A DNA stretch of 64,000 bases, taken from assembly GCF_022376445.1 (NCBI RefSeq), contig NW_025954969.1:558001-622000 (forward strand), given 5' to 3'. The notes beneath the pieces are model-generated. The model was not told the DNA's origin. It worked only from the letters and a program-made list of their open reading frames with translations, and did no database searches. Of this stretch, positions 11,841-22,450 are shown in pieces (the stretch's first letter is position 1; each line of letters starts with the position of its first letter). The translations under genes and the position numbers were made by a program. This DNA is from Fomitopsis serialis (taxonomy: Eukaryota; Basidiomycota; Agaricomycetes; Polyporales; Fomitopsidaceae).

Positions 11841-12764
11841 ACCTTTCCGCGGCATACGCACCGCCTAAAAACAAAAACGTATCTCCGTTCCCTCTTGTAC
11901 ATCTCCTCCGTTGTGTGTGCTCTGACCTAGATCGTTTGTGCCTCTGTTCCCTTACCATCGCAGTGTCATCCTTTTTCAGTATTGTCCGAGTCCACTGTTG
12001 TAGATAGATCGCGTGTCGTTGCCACCGTGTCTGTAGAGTCTGCACCTCCATGCAGTCTCGGCCTCGTGTAGAGTTTCCTCTGGGTTCATGGGTTCCGTGG
12101 TCGTGTCAGGTCTTCCGAACGATCTCGTGTAAATAGACGTCGCGGGTTGTGCGACAATAATGCTCAGTACCTTGCTAGAGACGTGAACCGACCGGCTGTG
12201 TTCAAGTACTTGAGCATTTGCGCAGACACCCGTAGTGCTTTGCTCAAGTGCTCAGAGCGCCGCCGTCAGGAAACTAGGACTCACCATAATGTGAAAATGC
12301 GACGGCGTACAGAGACGAAACATGTTAAGTATGCTGCCGACGATTCCGTATGTCCATCTGCGAACACCATGCCATGCGCATCATATGCACAGATTAGGTG
12401 CCAGAGAGGGCGCACAGACCAACGTGACCGCAGGCCTCGCCCCCAACTTACCGACGATACTCGAACCAATCGATTTCTTACGCCGCTGACCCTGTACGCA
12501 GAGAGCGAGCGCTATGCCTCTATAGTACACGATATCGTACAACAGAACGTACAGCGGAGCAGTATCATACACCGTCCTCGCTCCGTCCGCACTACGAGCA
12601 CTGGGTACATTCGAGCCGAGCTAGGAGATGCGCATAAACTAGAGATGACAATAACGATCGGATCAAAAAGAAAGAAGAAACACAGCAGCGCGACTCATCC
12701 GTCGGCGCACCGAGAACCGAGTATATTCAGCCGAGTCCCAGCGTCGAGCGGCTGACGGCGACGT
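11841..12764. other. Intergenic between convergent genes
   Basis: No gene seen. The open frames here lack motifs and do not link by splicing. It holds the 3' ends of the MFS gene (+) and of the RING E3 gene (-). The GC content jumps at about 12740, where the RING gene begins. Confidence 0.5.
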
Positions 12765-14699
12765 CTAGGCCGCCTGCACCTGGCCCCTCTCGACGTCGGG
12801 CTGGGGCGCCCCCGGACGGAAGGCCCTCAGGAAGCCCGGACGAGCGAGGGACGCAAGGCTGCCGCGCACGGTCGGCGCCGTAGCGGCGGCCGGCAGGGCG
12901 GGGAGCACGTCCACCTGCGCCTCGGTCGACATCGAGTCGCGGTTCTTCTCGTCGCCCTCCTTCGACGGCGGCGTCGTGGTGATCCGCAGCATCGACGTGT
13001 ACGCTGGTGGACTCGATCAGCACGCGGAGGCCAGGGACACGCAGGGAACAAAATGAGACGTACGTTGCCGACAGACGGGGCAGAACCAGCCCTTCGCCTT
13101 GCGCTTGCGCCGCGGCGTGGGCTGCGGCGCGTTCGCCTCGGAGCCGGGGACGGCGCCGTCCGCCGTAGGAGGCGCAGGAGCGGCGTTCTCGCCCGCGGCC
13201 CCCTCCGTACCCGCGGTAGCGGTCGTCTCGCTCTCCTGGTGCACGATCGTCCCGCCCGCGCCGAACTCGATCATGTTCACCGCGCACTCCCTGCACGCGA
13301 CCAGGTGGCGGCACGGCAGCAGCACGACCTCGCGCGGCGACGACAGGCAGAGCAGGCACTCCGAGGACGGCTCGTCCTCGTGCGCGTTCGCGTTCGCGGG
13401 CGCGGCGACCGGCGGGTAGACGTGCTGGTCGACGCTCGCGGGCGGCGGCGTGGGCTGCGCGTGGCTCGCGGTGGTCGAGTTCGCGGAGAGGCCGTAGATC
13501 TCATGCAGGTGGAACGTGTGCGGGCCGATCTAGCGTCGAGTCCGAGCCGCGGTCAGCGCGCGTGTGAGCGGGTCGGCGAGCGGGCACTCACGATCGCCTC
13601 GCGCTTCACGACCTTGACCACCCACGGCCGCTTGTCCTCCACGGCCGCGCCGTCCACCTCGGGCGGTGGCGGCGCCCCGAAGCGCACGACATGCAGGTAC
13701 GTGACCTGCTCGTTCGCCGACGGCAGCTCCTTGCCCTCCTCGTCGAGCGCCGCCAGCCGGATCACGACCTTCACGCCGACGTCCGGCTCCTCGTCCTTCG
13801 CGGCCACGCTCGCGTGCGCGCCCTCGTCTTCGCCCTCCGCCGCGTGCGCGGGGGCCTCCGCGTCGACGACCGCGAGCGCGGGGCCCACGGCCGCCCGGCC
13901 GTGGGTGCGCATGCGGAAGTTGAAGTGTGTGAAGCGTTTTCGGGCCCCTTTCGCATGGACGTCCTCGGTGGCGTGCTGCTCGGCATCCGCGGGTGCCTCG
14001 CCCGCCGCCTCCTTGTCGGCGTCCGCGCGGGGCTCGAAGCGTCCGAGCTCGAGCGTGACGCCGTCCTCGAGCTTGAGGACCCTCCCGAACCCGCCGTCGA
14101 CGACGGACTCGTAGATGAGGAACTTGCACAGCCCGCTGGGGTCGGGCTTGCCCGCGAGGGGGTGCTTGGGGCCAGGAGGACGTGCACGCTGATCCCGCAC
14201 TTGGGTGCATCGCAGTCGTACTCGAATTCGAGCCCGTGGTGGTGCTGGGAGTCGGCGTGGTCTGGGTCGTCCGCGGGTGCGATCTCCAGCGGGGTGAGGC
14301 GGAGAGTGGGCCGCTTGAGGTTCACGAGTGCTTGCAGCGTTGTGGTGGTTGCGTAGCTCTAGGGCTCCATGAGACGAGTGGGACAGCGAGAGGCTAGCAA
14401 CGCACCTCCTTGCTCCTGAGATCCAGCCTTTATGACCTCCGGCGTGAGCTCGTCTGCGCCCCTCTCATGCCGCTCTGTCCAGGCGGGGCCTCCGCTGACG
14501 ATGCCGATGTTAGGGCCAAAAAGGGTGTCGGACTTCTTGTCCATGCTGGCCTCGGGGTTGCTGGGCTCACCCATGTTGAGGATGACGGGCTGCTGAGCCA
14601 TCTGGGCGCCCTGCGGGAGGTGATGGTGTCCGTGCGAGCGATGAAGGGCTGTGCGTGGAGGCGGCGCGTGCGGTTCCAAGTCGAATACTGGCTGTTGTC
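12765..14699 (-). CDS. MGRN1/RNF157-type RING E3 ubiquitin ligase
   Basis: Probable ubiquitin ligase of the Mahogunin/LUL family. Very GC-rich. From the N-terminus: a loosely resolved first part ('ASMDKKSDTLFGPNIGIVSG'), then 'LQALVNLKRPTLRL' and the conserved 'FEYDCDAPKCGISVHVLL'. Next come 'GLCKFLIYESVVDGGFGRVL' and 'RFTHFNFRMRTHGR', and then, after an intron, 'IGPHTFHLHEIYGL'. The RING follows: 'ECLLCLSSPREVVLLPCRHL' with 'CRECAVNM', a long Ala/Gly/Thr-rich insertion of about 50 residues, and 'GWFCPVCRQR'. That is a C3HC4 RING with an unusually stretched middle. The last exon ends at 12765. Near 14172 the frame changes by one base inside 'HVLLAPKHPLAG', so one C of a run is probably missing. 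The start is unresolved: exons run up to at least 14690 and the first coding exon may lie further upstream. Confidence 0.78.
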
Positions 14700-15556
14700 T
14701 GTGAGTGGGCGCGGTCAGCGACGCAACCGCTGTGCAGACGGAGAGGGAGGCTTACACCAAGTTGCGAGCCCTGCCATAAGTCAGCGAGCACGAGGGGCAG
14801 AACAGAAGCGAGATGCACGTCCCCGACTCGGGGCGGCACAGTACTCACGCTAAATGTAGTCGCTAAACGCCCGCCAATGACTAGGCCACTCGCGCATTTC
14901 CGCACCCCGCGCAGCCTCGCAGAGTCGCAATGCAGTCTCAGTCTGGCCCGGCGCTGACTCGTCTCGTACAGGAGGGTCGCAGGAGGAGTCAGAGAGCGAT
15001 CACAGCGTGTCTTGGCAGACAGCCTGCATAACCGAGCAGATCCTCAGGGCAAGCGCTCGCTTCATCCGTCGCCAAGACTGCCAAAATACATAGTGGCTTG
15101 AAAGCAGCCTTGTACTTCTGCGAAACCTTGCCAGAACATGTTGCTCGTCTCTCTGATTAAATAGTGTATGTCGATCCAACGCTCAAGCTCAAGTGTCATG
15201 CGATTTCGGAAGTGCAAGCTTTGTTGATTGCACAGTTCCTCTCTCGACTAACTGGTTGAGTATTGCCCTACGCGGACCAAGGCCAGCGCGCTCAAACTGA
15301 GCATCAACGGGGGGATCAACATTTGTAGTGAGTGAGAACAGGGGAAGCGGCCACCGTGGACGACCCCCCTCAGGCTACTCACATTCTACCAGTCATCCAA
15401 CAATCCAACGTCTGACCCTCAAGTCACAAAGTGCCTGCGGCTGCAGATGGTACAGCATGATTGCATAACAGGCCTCGCAGTATTGAGCATATGCATGTAG
15501 TGGGTGCGATACAGTGCCAGGAGAGGAGAAAGCGCGACAGAGTAAATGGAGGGAGA
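14700..15556. other. Intergenic, possible 5' part of the RING gene
   Basis: No independent gene recognised. The left part (to about 14960) may hold the first exon of the RING E3 gene, but I could not choose a start. The right part should be the 3' flank of the ribosomal protein gene that ends at 15557. Confidence 0.4.
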
Positions 15557-16109
15557 TCATGCAACCAACGCGACAACACCGCCGGCCTCCTTGATTTTTG
15601 CCTCGGCCTTCTTCGACACGAAGCGCGCCTTCACGATGAAGGGGAGCTTGGGCAGCCTATGATCGTGTCAGTCAATCCGGCCATTCCACAAGAATCGGCC
15701 CACGCACTGTCCGTTGCCCAGGATCTTTCCGTAGCCGTGGCGGAGGGTGTCGATGACGGGGACGACGTCCGAGCTCTCCGTGAGGCCCTCCTTCTCCTCC
15801 GCGGGTACAAGCGTCCAGAGCTTGTCGACGTTGATGATCGGGCTCCATTGGAGGTTGCGCGTAAGGTGGAATCGGCGCATACCGACCTTACCGAAGTAAC
15901 CAGGATGGTACTTATCGAAGTTGGTTCTGGCAGCAGAGCGCAGGGTCGGATCGCGGGTCGCACAGGCTTCGCAAGGGACAGACGTACCGGTGGTGGTGCT
16001 GCCACCAGCGAGACCACGACCTCCGGATGTTGCGGTGCTTTCCTACACGTCCGTGGCCGGCGGAGACGTGGCCGCGGTGCTTGCGAGTCTTCGTGAACCG
16101 TGTAGGCAT
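15557..16109 (-). CDS. RPL28: 60S ribosomal protein uL15 (L28/L27a)
   Basis: Structural protein of the large cytosolic ribosomal subunit. It begins '[20 protein letters not shown]' and contains '[20 protein letters not shown]', '[11 protein letters not shown]' and the C-terminal '[14 protein letters not shown]'. Three exons fit: 16109-15988, 15926-15708 and 15656-15557, total 441 bp. The family is about 148 residues. In exon 1, at about 16031, 16022 and 16001, three single bases appear to be missing. The conserved Gly-rich stretch leading into 'QHHHR' is therefore scrambled over roughly 10 codons before the frame returns. Since a ribosomal protein cannot tolerate this, sequence error is likelier than biology. 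A retired second copy is possible but less likely, because introns and both ends are intact. The gene diverges from RPB11. Confidence 0.93.
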
Positions 16110-16720
16110 TTTCTGTCGCGGGGCGCAGCGTGAGCATCATCCAAACGCAGCGCCATGCATCCAGCGTCGTAACGGCGGGATTTCGACAAGAGAGCCCATT
16201 CGATCGAAAGCCCTCGTCGTCAAGAGCCCGCCGGAACGCAGCCGGGCATGGATTTGGGCAGCGTACGTACCTTGAGGAGGCGTTGAGTGTCGGTACACGG
16301 ACCAGGGCCTGCACAGAATCCCAAAACAGGCTGTGGCGCTGCGTTGGGTTGTTTGTCCTGTGGCCAAGTCAGTTCGGGCGCCTTTTCGGGCGCAATCTTC
16401 GCCTTGTCGCCTCACCTGACCTTGGCCCGCAGGTAAGTCTCGCCGTCTCACTTATCGGTCTATGATGTCAGCCGGATGGCTTTTATTTATTGTCAATGAC
16501 CGCACCACCGGTGCGAAGTGATCGCAACTTGTGTCCTGAGCTTTTTTCTCACCTTCACTTGCGCAGTGCATATGCTAACCTGTCCTCGTCCAGGTTGTTC
16601 CAACTGCACAACCGACTTCCCGGTTCTGCGGCGGCCCCACCTCTCGACCGCCCGAGCACGCGGTGTTCGTCTCCGCAGAACAGCCGTAGCTCGCACCTGT
16701 CATTAGCTACATAGTCTACA
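16110..16720. promoter_or_regulatory. Shared divergent promoter, RPL28 and RPB11
   Basis: The 611 bp between the two start codons is the only upstream DNA of both genes. It therefore must contain the transcription starts for the ribosomal protein (leftward) and the polymerase subunit (rightward). I did not find a clear TATA box. The open frames inside it on both strands have no family features. Confidence 0.6.
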
Positions 16721-17270
16721 ATGAATGCGCCTAATCGGTTTGAGTCGTTCGTCCTGGACGAGGGCGAGAAGCCGTGCGTGCACTCCTCCTCGAGCGCTTC
16801 GCAAGCTCACGTACGTATGCGCTCCAATAGAGTCGAGGTCATAGAGGACACCAAAATCCCCAACGCCGCCACCATCAAAGTCGTGAAGCAGGACCACACC
16901 CTGGGCAACCTGATCCGGGCGTCAGTACCAGCCAGGCCACTGACACCCGGAGACACGCCGCGCTGACGCTGTCCGCCAGGGAACTTCTTACGATGCCGCA
17001 GGTCCTCTTCGCGGGCTACAAGGTCCCGCACCCCCTCCAGCCGTATTTCCTGATCAAGATCCAGACCGACGGCTCGATGACCCCGTCCGCCGTCCTCGAG
17101 GCGGCCTGCAAAAGCTCATCGTCCTGGTCAACAACCTCGAGGGCAAGTTCAAGCGCGAGTTTTCCTTCAAGGACGCGGAGAGTGGCGCACCGGAGGATGC
17201 GTACGGTGCACCGGTGCCTGCGTCGGGCCGCTGGCAGACGGGAGGGGACAGGGATTACCTGGACTTCTGA
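16721..17270 (+). CDS. RPB11: RNA polymerase II subunit RPB11
   Basis: Core subunit of RNA polymerase II that pairs with RPB3, equivalent to half of the bacterial alpha dimer. It shows the family start '[18 protein letters not shown]', the key '[13 protein letters not shown]' motif, '[20 protein letters not shown]' and a C-terminal dimer helix '[20 protein letters not shown]'. Exons are 16721-16773, 16831-16920 and 16980-17270. At 17107-17109 the frame jumps between the Ala-Ala-Cys codons and 'KLIVLV', with one base (probably a C) missing. With it restored the protein is about 144 residues, longer than the usual 115-120 because of a tail rich in Gly, Ala and Asp ending 'RDYLDF'. Single-copy essential gene, so the frameshift is most likely a sequence error. 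Confidence 0.93.
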
Positions 17271-18629
17271 GTGCCCCGTTGCACGTTCTTCCGAGTGTAT
17301 ATTAGAGGATCATGTCTGTGTATTTCTACAGCCTCTACGGCAGAGGATGCTCTTGATGAGTCCCATGGTATATGGCCCAGACGTTATTCTCGGTGACGAT
17401 ATATTCACCGCCGCCCCGGATCATCACGTAACTCCATAGCTTAACGCCATGGGCTAACTAGACAGACGGGCAGTCGTTGTATGGACCTGGAGCACGCAGC
17501 ATGCACCGAGCGTCCGGACGTCCCATGCGTCCCAAGAGGTGGATTCAGAAGACCGCTGACACATAGCCGCTCGGAAGCCGCATGTCTCCCAGGATGGGGT
17601 CGCCGTCGACACGTCCGCACAAGAAGCCAGGAGCTATACGTACCGCCTGACTCATCCGCCGCGCCCCCCGGATGCCTCTGTCCACGGTGGGCCTCTACGG
17701 TCCTTCCTCTGCCTAGGACTCCTCGGTGCATCAGAGATGTGATACCTCGAGCAGAAGTGAACAGATACGAGCAGCGCGAGAACCGCGTTGCTCAGGGTCC
17801 GCGCTAAACGGATGCGATAGCATTGTGAGGCACGTTCGACAGTTGGGGGCACTCAACGCGGGGTCCCGATAGTGTCCACTGCGCGTCGGACGTCAAGGTA
17901 TCCATGACCGGTCGTACTTGTCACTGCAGTCCAGTGTCAGGACATGATCCCATGGCGTTTGGAAGGAGGACCGCCTCCCACCGTCAGCCGTTATTTGTGC
18001 TTGATTATGTTGCTGAATGGCGCGCGTCGATTTGAAAATTTGTCTGGGAGCCCGGGGTCGCCGACGAGATGCGCGAGAATGATGCAGGCGAATTGCAGCT
18101 TTGCTCTTGCAGCCTGAGCATCTGCCGTCATACGAAAAGACAAGGAGGAGATGCGGCACTCTGGTTGGTAAGCGCAGCGATTAAATGACAGGCGAATGAT
18201 CCCAGAGATCGAAATCGAACCAAACGCTGCTCTTCTCCGTTGGTACCGTGAATGGTAAAATCTCCACCGGCGTACCAAATATCCTCCGCCACAGTTAGGT
18301 CAGGTCATGGATTGCAGGAGCACTGACTGGGAAGGTGGCCTGGCAAGCCCAAATAGAAATAGTCGATGTAGATCTGGCCTTTTCCAGATGAGTTCCTGGG
18401 CCCCGATATGTTGCGTGCCGCACCAGGCGGAACTTCCGTGCGTATATGACGGGCTGAATGGGAGATGAGCACAAGGACGAGTGGGTGTTCGTGTGATCTT
18501 GGTCGCAGCAGTCGAAGAGACTGATAGGCAACCTGCTTACTAGCCGTCGTCAAATAGCGGTGGAGTGCTGCATTAATCAGTAACGTACAGAAATCATCAA
18601 TGTAATAATGTACCGCAGCCAGTGCGTAC
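17271..18629. other. Intergenic, no gene recognised
   Basis: About 1.36 kb between the ends of RPB11 (+) and MTG1 (-). Open frames on both strands are short, without motifs or coherent splicing. I see no tRNA or repeat. Larger than needed for two convergent 3' ends, but nothing supports a gene. Confidence 0.5.
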
Positions 18630-20682
18630 CTATACGCCGGCCACCTTTTTCGCCCACTTCCTATCCGCCTTCGCCTTGCGTCTCGCAAGCAGGTCCTGCC
18701 GTACCTTCTTCTTTTCCTGCGTCTTGCTAACATTAGCCCCGCCGACTTCCTCCTCGTCAATCCCCCGTTCAAATCGGTCGATGCACGCCTCCATTTGCGC
18801 CTGTATCACCGCCTCGTCGTGCCGTTCCTGGCTCTTCTCCGACCCCGCCCCAGTCGCATCGGGAGGCGCCACCGCGCCGGCCGATGGGTCGGAGTCCGGC
18901 GGGTCCGCAAGGTCCCACTGAAAATCGAAGCCCCAGCCTCTGGCGGCTGCACGCGGTGAGGCGGCAGCGGCAAGCCCGCCTTCGCCGCGCCACCATTGCA
19001 CGAACCACACGGCCGCACGGGCGGTGTCGCGTATGCCGCCTCGCCGGAGCATGCCCAGCCGTTTTGCGAGCAGGTCGAGGAACTCGTAGACGTCCGTTAG
19101 CGGCTGTGTTCCTGGCGGGAGGATCTGCAAGTACGCGGGGGCTGGGGTGGCGGGGAGGCCGGTCAACAGGCGCAGGGGCGGTGGGCGTCAGTGCGAAGTG
19201 CATCAGCTGCTATGGCGGGCGCACTCACAGACAGGATCGAGGACATTGAGTCGGTAGAGTAGGTAGGAAGCTAGCGCGTCGATGTCATATAAGCCCTCCT
19301 TAATACCAGCTATAGGGAGGCGGTAAATGAAGGTGAGCGCGCCAGCCTATGGGTCGACCGTGAAGCATCGGAATGAACTGTCATGCTGACCTATGAGCGC
19401 GAGTTTGACCCCGCGTTCCGCACCGCTGTCGCCATTGCCTAGAAACGGCAACATCACGCCGGGCGTGTCCCATGCATACACGAGCGGGTCGATGGAGAGC
19501 TTCAGGCGTGTAGAGATCGCGCGAGTGATCCAGGATGTGCCCCAGTGCGCAGTGCCTTCGGCGTAGCTACCACAACCCACCGACGGAGTTAGCGGCCGAG
19601 GGGACAGACCTCGATCGGACAAAAAATTGCTCACGGCCAGCGATCCCGATATTCCGGAGGGCGTTCAGCAGCGTCGATTTCCCGACGTTAGGCATGCCGA
19701 CGACGAGTACATTCATTTCGGGCGCGTGCGGATTGTGTTTCGCGACGCCTGGGCGGACACGGCGATCACTTATCAGATATGGGCGCTAAGTACACGCAGA
19801 AATTCGTCGCACCGACAAGCAGCTCGTTCAGCGCCTTGATGTCGCGCGTCTTATTCCAAGAGGCAAAGAAGACCCTCTGGTCGGGATATTTAGCGGCCAT
19901 GGCCCTTTCGAATGGCTACTGAATTTTTCATGTCTGAGCCTATATGGGCCGGGTATGAGTAGAGGCTCACCTTGATGCCCCATTCGGGAACCAGGTCACG
20001 CTTATTGAAGACCACTATTCGCTCGCATACCAAGCCACTGCCGGTAGCGCGGGGAGTCATTGGGAGGGCAGAAGGACCAGCGTCATTCGCAGGCGGTGGC
20101 GTGGGGATTGCACCACGTTCACGACGCCAAGTCTGTAGAGCTCCTGTAAGTGTGTTCGTGAGTATCGACGCCTGCAGTACAACATTCGCGGGAAGCGTAG
20201 AAAGCGCATATGACGGGCGAAAGAATGTAACATCTATAATTAGCCCCAAAATCACGCTCGTGCGCATATACGCCGTGTATCGGAATGTCCTTCTGTTCGC
20301 TATACATGCGAGTCATACAGCAGACATACAGCCACCGCGGCAAGCGAGTGTGCCACAGCGACTGAGCCCCACGCGCACGTCAGGGTGGCAACGCAGCAGC
20401 AGCAGCAGATAACGACGACCGATACACCATCCTGTCCCAACTCTGCCCCTGACACCGAAGGCCCCCATCCCACACTAACTCACACACCGCATACCACAGA
20501 AAATCGGACTCACCCTCAAACTTCCGGTTGATGCTCGTGAGCGGCAAGCGCGCGTCGCGCAGCTCGAGCACGACGTCCGTGCGCGTGAGCAGGTGCGGCA
20601 GGTTGCGCTGGAACTGCAGCATGTGGCCCGGAAACCATGACGGCGGCGCCGGGAGAATGGGGAATGGGATGTGGGCCAGCAT
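18630..20682 (-). CDS. MTG1: Mitochondrial ribosome-assembly GTPase MTG1
   Basis: Circularly permuted GTPase of the YlqF/Mtg1 family, a peripheral protein of the mitochondrial inner membrane that helps assemble the large mitoribosomal subunit. The motifs come in the permuted order expected. First is the family N-terminus 'PAPPSWFPGHMLQFQRNLPH', then 'VLELRDARLPLTSINRKFEG', then G4 'VVFNKRDLVPEWG', then 'VFFASWNKTRDIKALNELL', then G1 'NVLVVGMPNVGKSTLLNALR', then G3 'YAWDTPGVMLPFLG', then 'GIKEGLYDIDALASYLLYRL' and a lysine-rich C-terminus. The ATG at 20682 ('MLAHIPFPILPAPP') is the simplest start, but a short upstream exon is possible, as the visible leader is poor as a targeting peptide. Near 19529 one base appears to be missing in the 'HPGLTRAIST' loop. 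Confidence 0.88.
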
Positions 20683-21637
20683 GACGCGGTGGCGCGCGGC
20701 CGAGCAGTGTCTCTCCAAGTTCTGGTCTCCGTTGCTGGCCCGCCCTCGCCAGTACCTCGCTCGCTCGTTCCCTGTACCCTGCTAGTCGCAGTCTGTCGGC
20801 GACACTGGTCTGTCGTCGTAATCGTATCCAGTCAAGCCAAGCAGCGGTCGGCACGGTAGTCCGTCGGAGCTGTGCTGACCCTGAAGGGGCGGTGGCGACC
20901 GGTCTAAGTCCTGGTGGGCCGGCGAGCTCGTCGTCGCCGTCGTCGCCGTCGTGGTGAACAGCGATGCAACTCAAGGGGGTGAAGGTTCGCGGAAACAAAT
21001 CCGTGTTGGCCGGGGTGGGTGAGATCAGAAAACAAGATCGCGGCGGCTGCAGAGCGCTCGGCGCAGCGGCCAGCGATCAGGACAGGAAAGGCGCGCGTCG
21101 GGATTCCCACGCTGCCCTGGCGCTGGGCAACCTTCCCGGGCGCTGCGCCCGCGCGGATGCTTTCCGTTGTTCGCCCCGCTGGCAACCGTGGGGCGTCGCG
21201 ACACAGCCGACCGACGGACGCGTCTACACGCGCGGAATTTGCTCTGATGGTTGTCAATGCTGTTCTCTCGCATAACTACATATTTGCATTGCCTTTGTGT
21301 CAAGTATACATGCGTACAAGATTGACTTATGCACAGCAGAGCCGGAACGATAATGAGTGGATGCCCGATAACGACGACGGAAAGAGAAGAGACTCCAGTC
21401 AGACTCCAGATCGGTACGATAGGAAAAGAGATCACAGCGCGACAAAGGGTAGATGGCCACCTTCCACCAAGAGTGCCAGAGATGGGAAAACATGGAGGGA
21501 CAATAGAAGCCAGAGCACCAACCCGACGGAGAGAATACCTATTCTATAAGCCAGTACGATCATTAGCCATATGAGATTTGTCTGTGGCGCAATCAGCGCA
21601 ATCGAACCGTTAAATCACGACGTAAAACTCACTCAAT
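20683..21637. other. Intergenic, no gene recognised
   Basis: Upstream region of MTG1 and 3' flank of the charged protein ending at 21638. Open frames here lack motifs. A run of TCG/CGT triplets at about 20925-20950 is simple low-complexity sequence. Confidence 0.45.
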
Positions 21638-22450
21638 TTAGACCCAAGTGTCCTCACCTAGTCCAATGGCATCGAAGCTCTTCCCACTCCTCGTCTTCCT
21701 CTGGGGAAGGATCGACACGGTGTCCAGGTTGATGAGCTTTTCCGAAGGCGGTGGAGAGCCCTCCACCCAGCCCTTCCAGCCCTTGCGCACGGCGGTGCGT
21801 TTCTTGCGTGGCCGCGACTGCGCGTAAGGCGGTGTCTGCGAGGCCTCACTGCGGTGACGGCTATGCATGTCGTCGTCGTCGTCGTCGTCGTCGTACGGTG
21901 TATGTGGTCGCTTGGACGATGTGGCAGAGGTAGTCGACGAGTTGGATGGGCCCGGAGTGGTTGGTGGCGAGGAAGCCATGGGGGGAGGAGTAACGGACAC
22001 GGACCGTTGCATGTTGGTGATATGGATGGCCGGACGCGCCTGCCAGAAGGAGGACACGGCGGAACGCGCCACGGGAGCGGATATCTTGGGCACGCTGGGG
22101 CCTGACGCGCTCACGACCGATGTTGACGCGACGGGGGGCGCGGATAGCCTGACCTGTGGCCTCGCGTCCGACTTGGCGCGTTTCCTCTCCCTCTCCCTCT
22201 CGCGCTCCTTCTCTGTCTCCTTTTCGCGTTCCTTTTCCTTCTCGCGCTCCCTCTCCTTCTCCTTCCGTCGCCGCTCGCGCCGGAGCTCCTCGGCCCTCTC
22301 GACCTCTTTGTTGATAGGCACGCCGTTCAAGAGGCTGGTGAGGACGTCGCGGGCCGGACGCGGGTCAAAGTCACCGGCAAGCACAGAGGTGGCGGTTCGA
22401 CGCCTTTTGGTGGGGGGCAGCATAGGGTGGGAGGACATGAACACGGCCAT
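21638..22450 (-). CDS. Uncharacterised charged protein, possibly nuclear
   Basis: I do not recognise a named family. The single open frame gives about 270 residues from the ATG at 22450 ('MAVFMSSHPMLPPTKRRRTA'); a second in-frame ATG five codons on is equally plausible. Order of features: a basic 'KRRR' cluster near the start, a segment 'ARDVLTSLLNGVPINKEVER', a long Arg/Lys/Glu block of about 45 residues likely to form a charged helix, a Ser/Thr/Pro-rich middle, a run of eight Asp, a basic 'RPRKKRTAVRKGWKGWVEG' stretch, and a tail 'LPQRKTRSGKSFDAIGLGED'. The basic clusters suggest nuclear location (inference). Low-complexity parts apart, the frame stays open for 0.8 kb and the C-terminus looks constrained. 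No intron is needed. Confidence 0.6.
   Translation of the reverse strand: MAVFMSSHPMLPPTKRRRTATSVLAGDFDPRPARDVLTSLLNGVPINKEVERAEELRRERRRKEKEREREKEKEREKETEKERERERERKRAKSDARPQVRLSAPPVASTSVVSASGPSVPKISAPVARSAVSSFWQARPAIHITNMQRSVSVTPPPMASSPPTTPGPSNSSTTSATSSKRPHTPYDDDDDDDDMHSRHRSEASQTPPYAQSRPRKKRTAVRKGWKGWVEGSPPPSEKLINLDTVSILPQRKTRSGKSFDAIGLGEDTWV

Noticed and set aside
13053..14114. 353-codon plus-strand open frame across the RING gene
   Set aside because: It is antisense to the clearly coding RING E3 exons; GC-rich codons make the reverse strand open. The sequence is Arg/Ser-rich without motifs.
15557..16109. Ribosomal protein gene as a processed pseudogene
   Set aside because: It keeps two introns at good splice sites and a full-length frame apart from three clustered missing bases, which argues against a processed copy.
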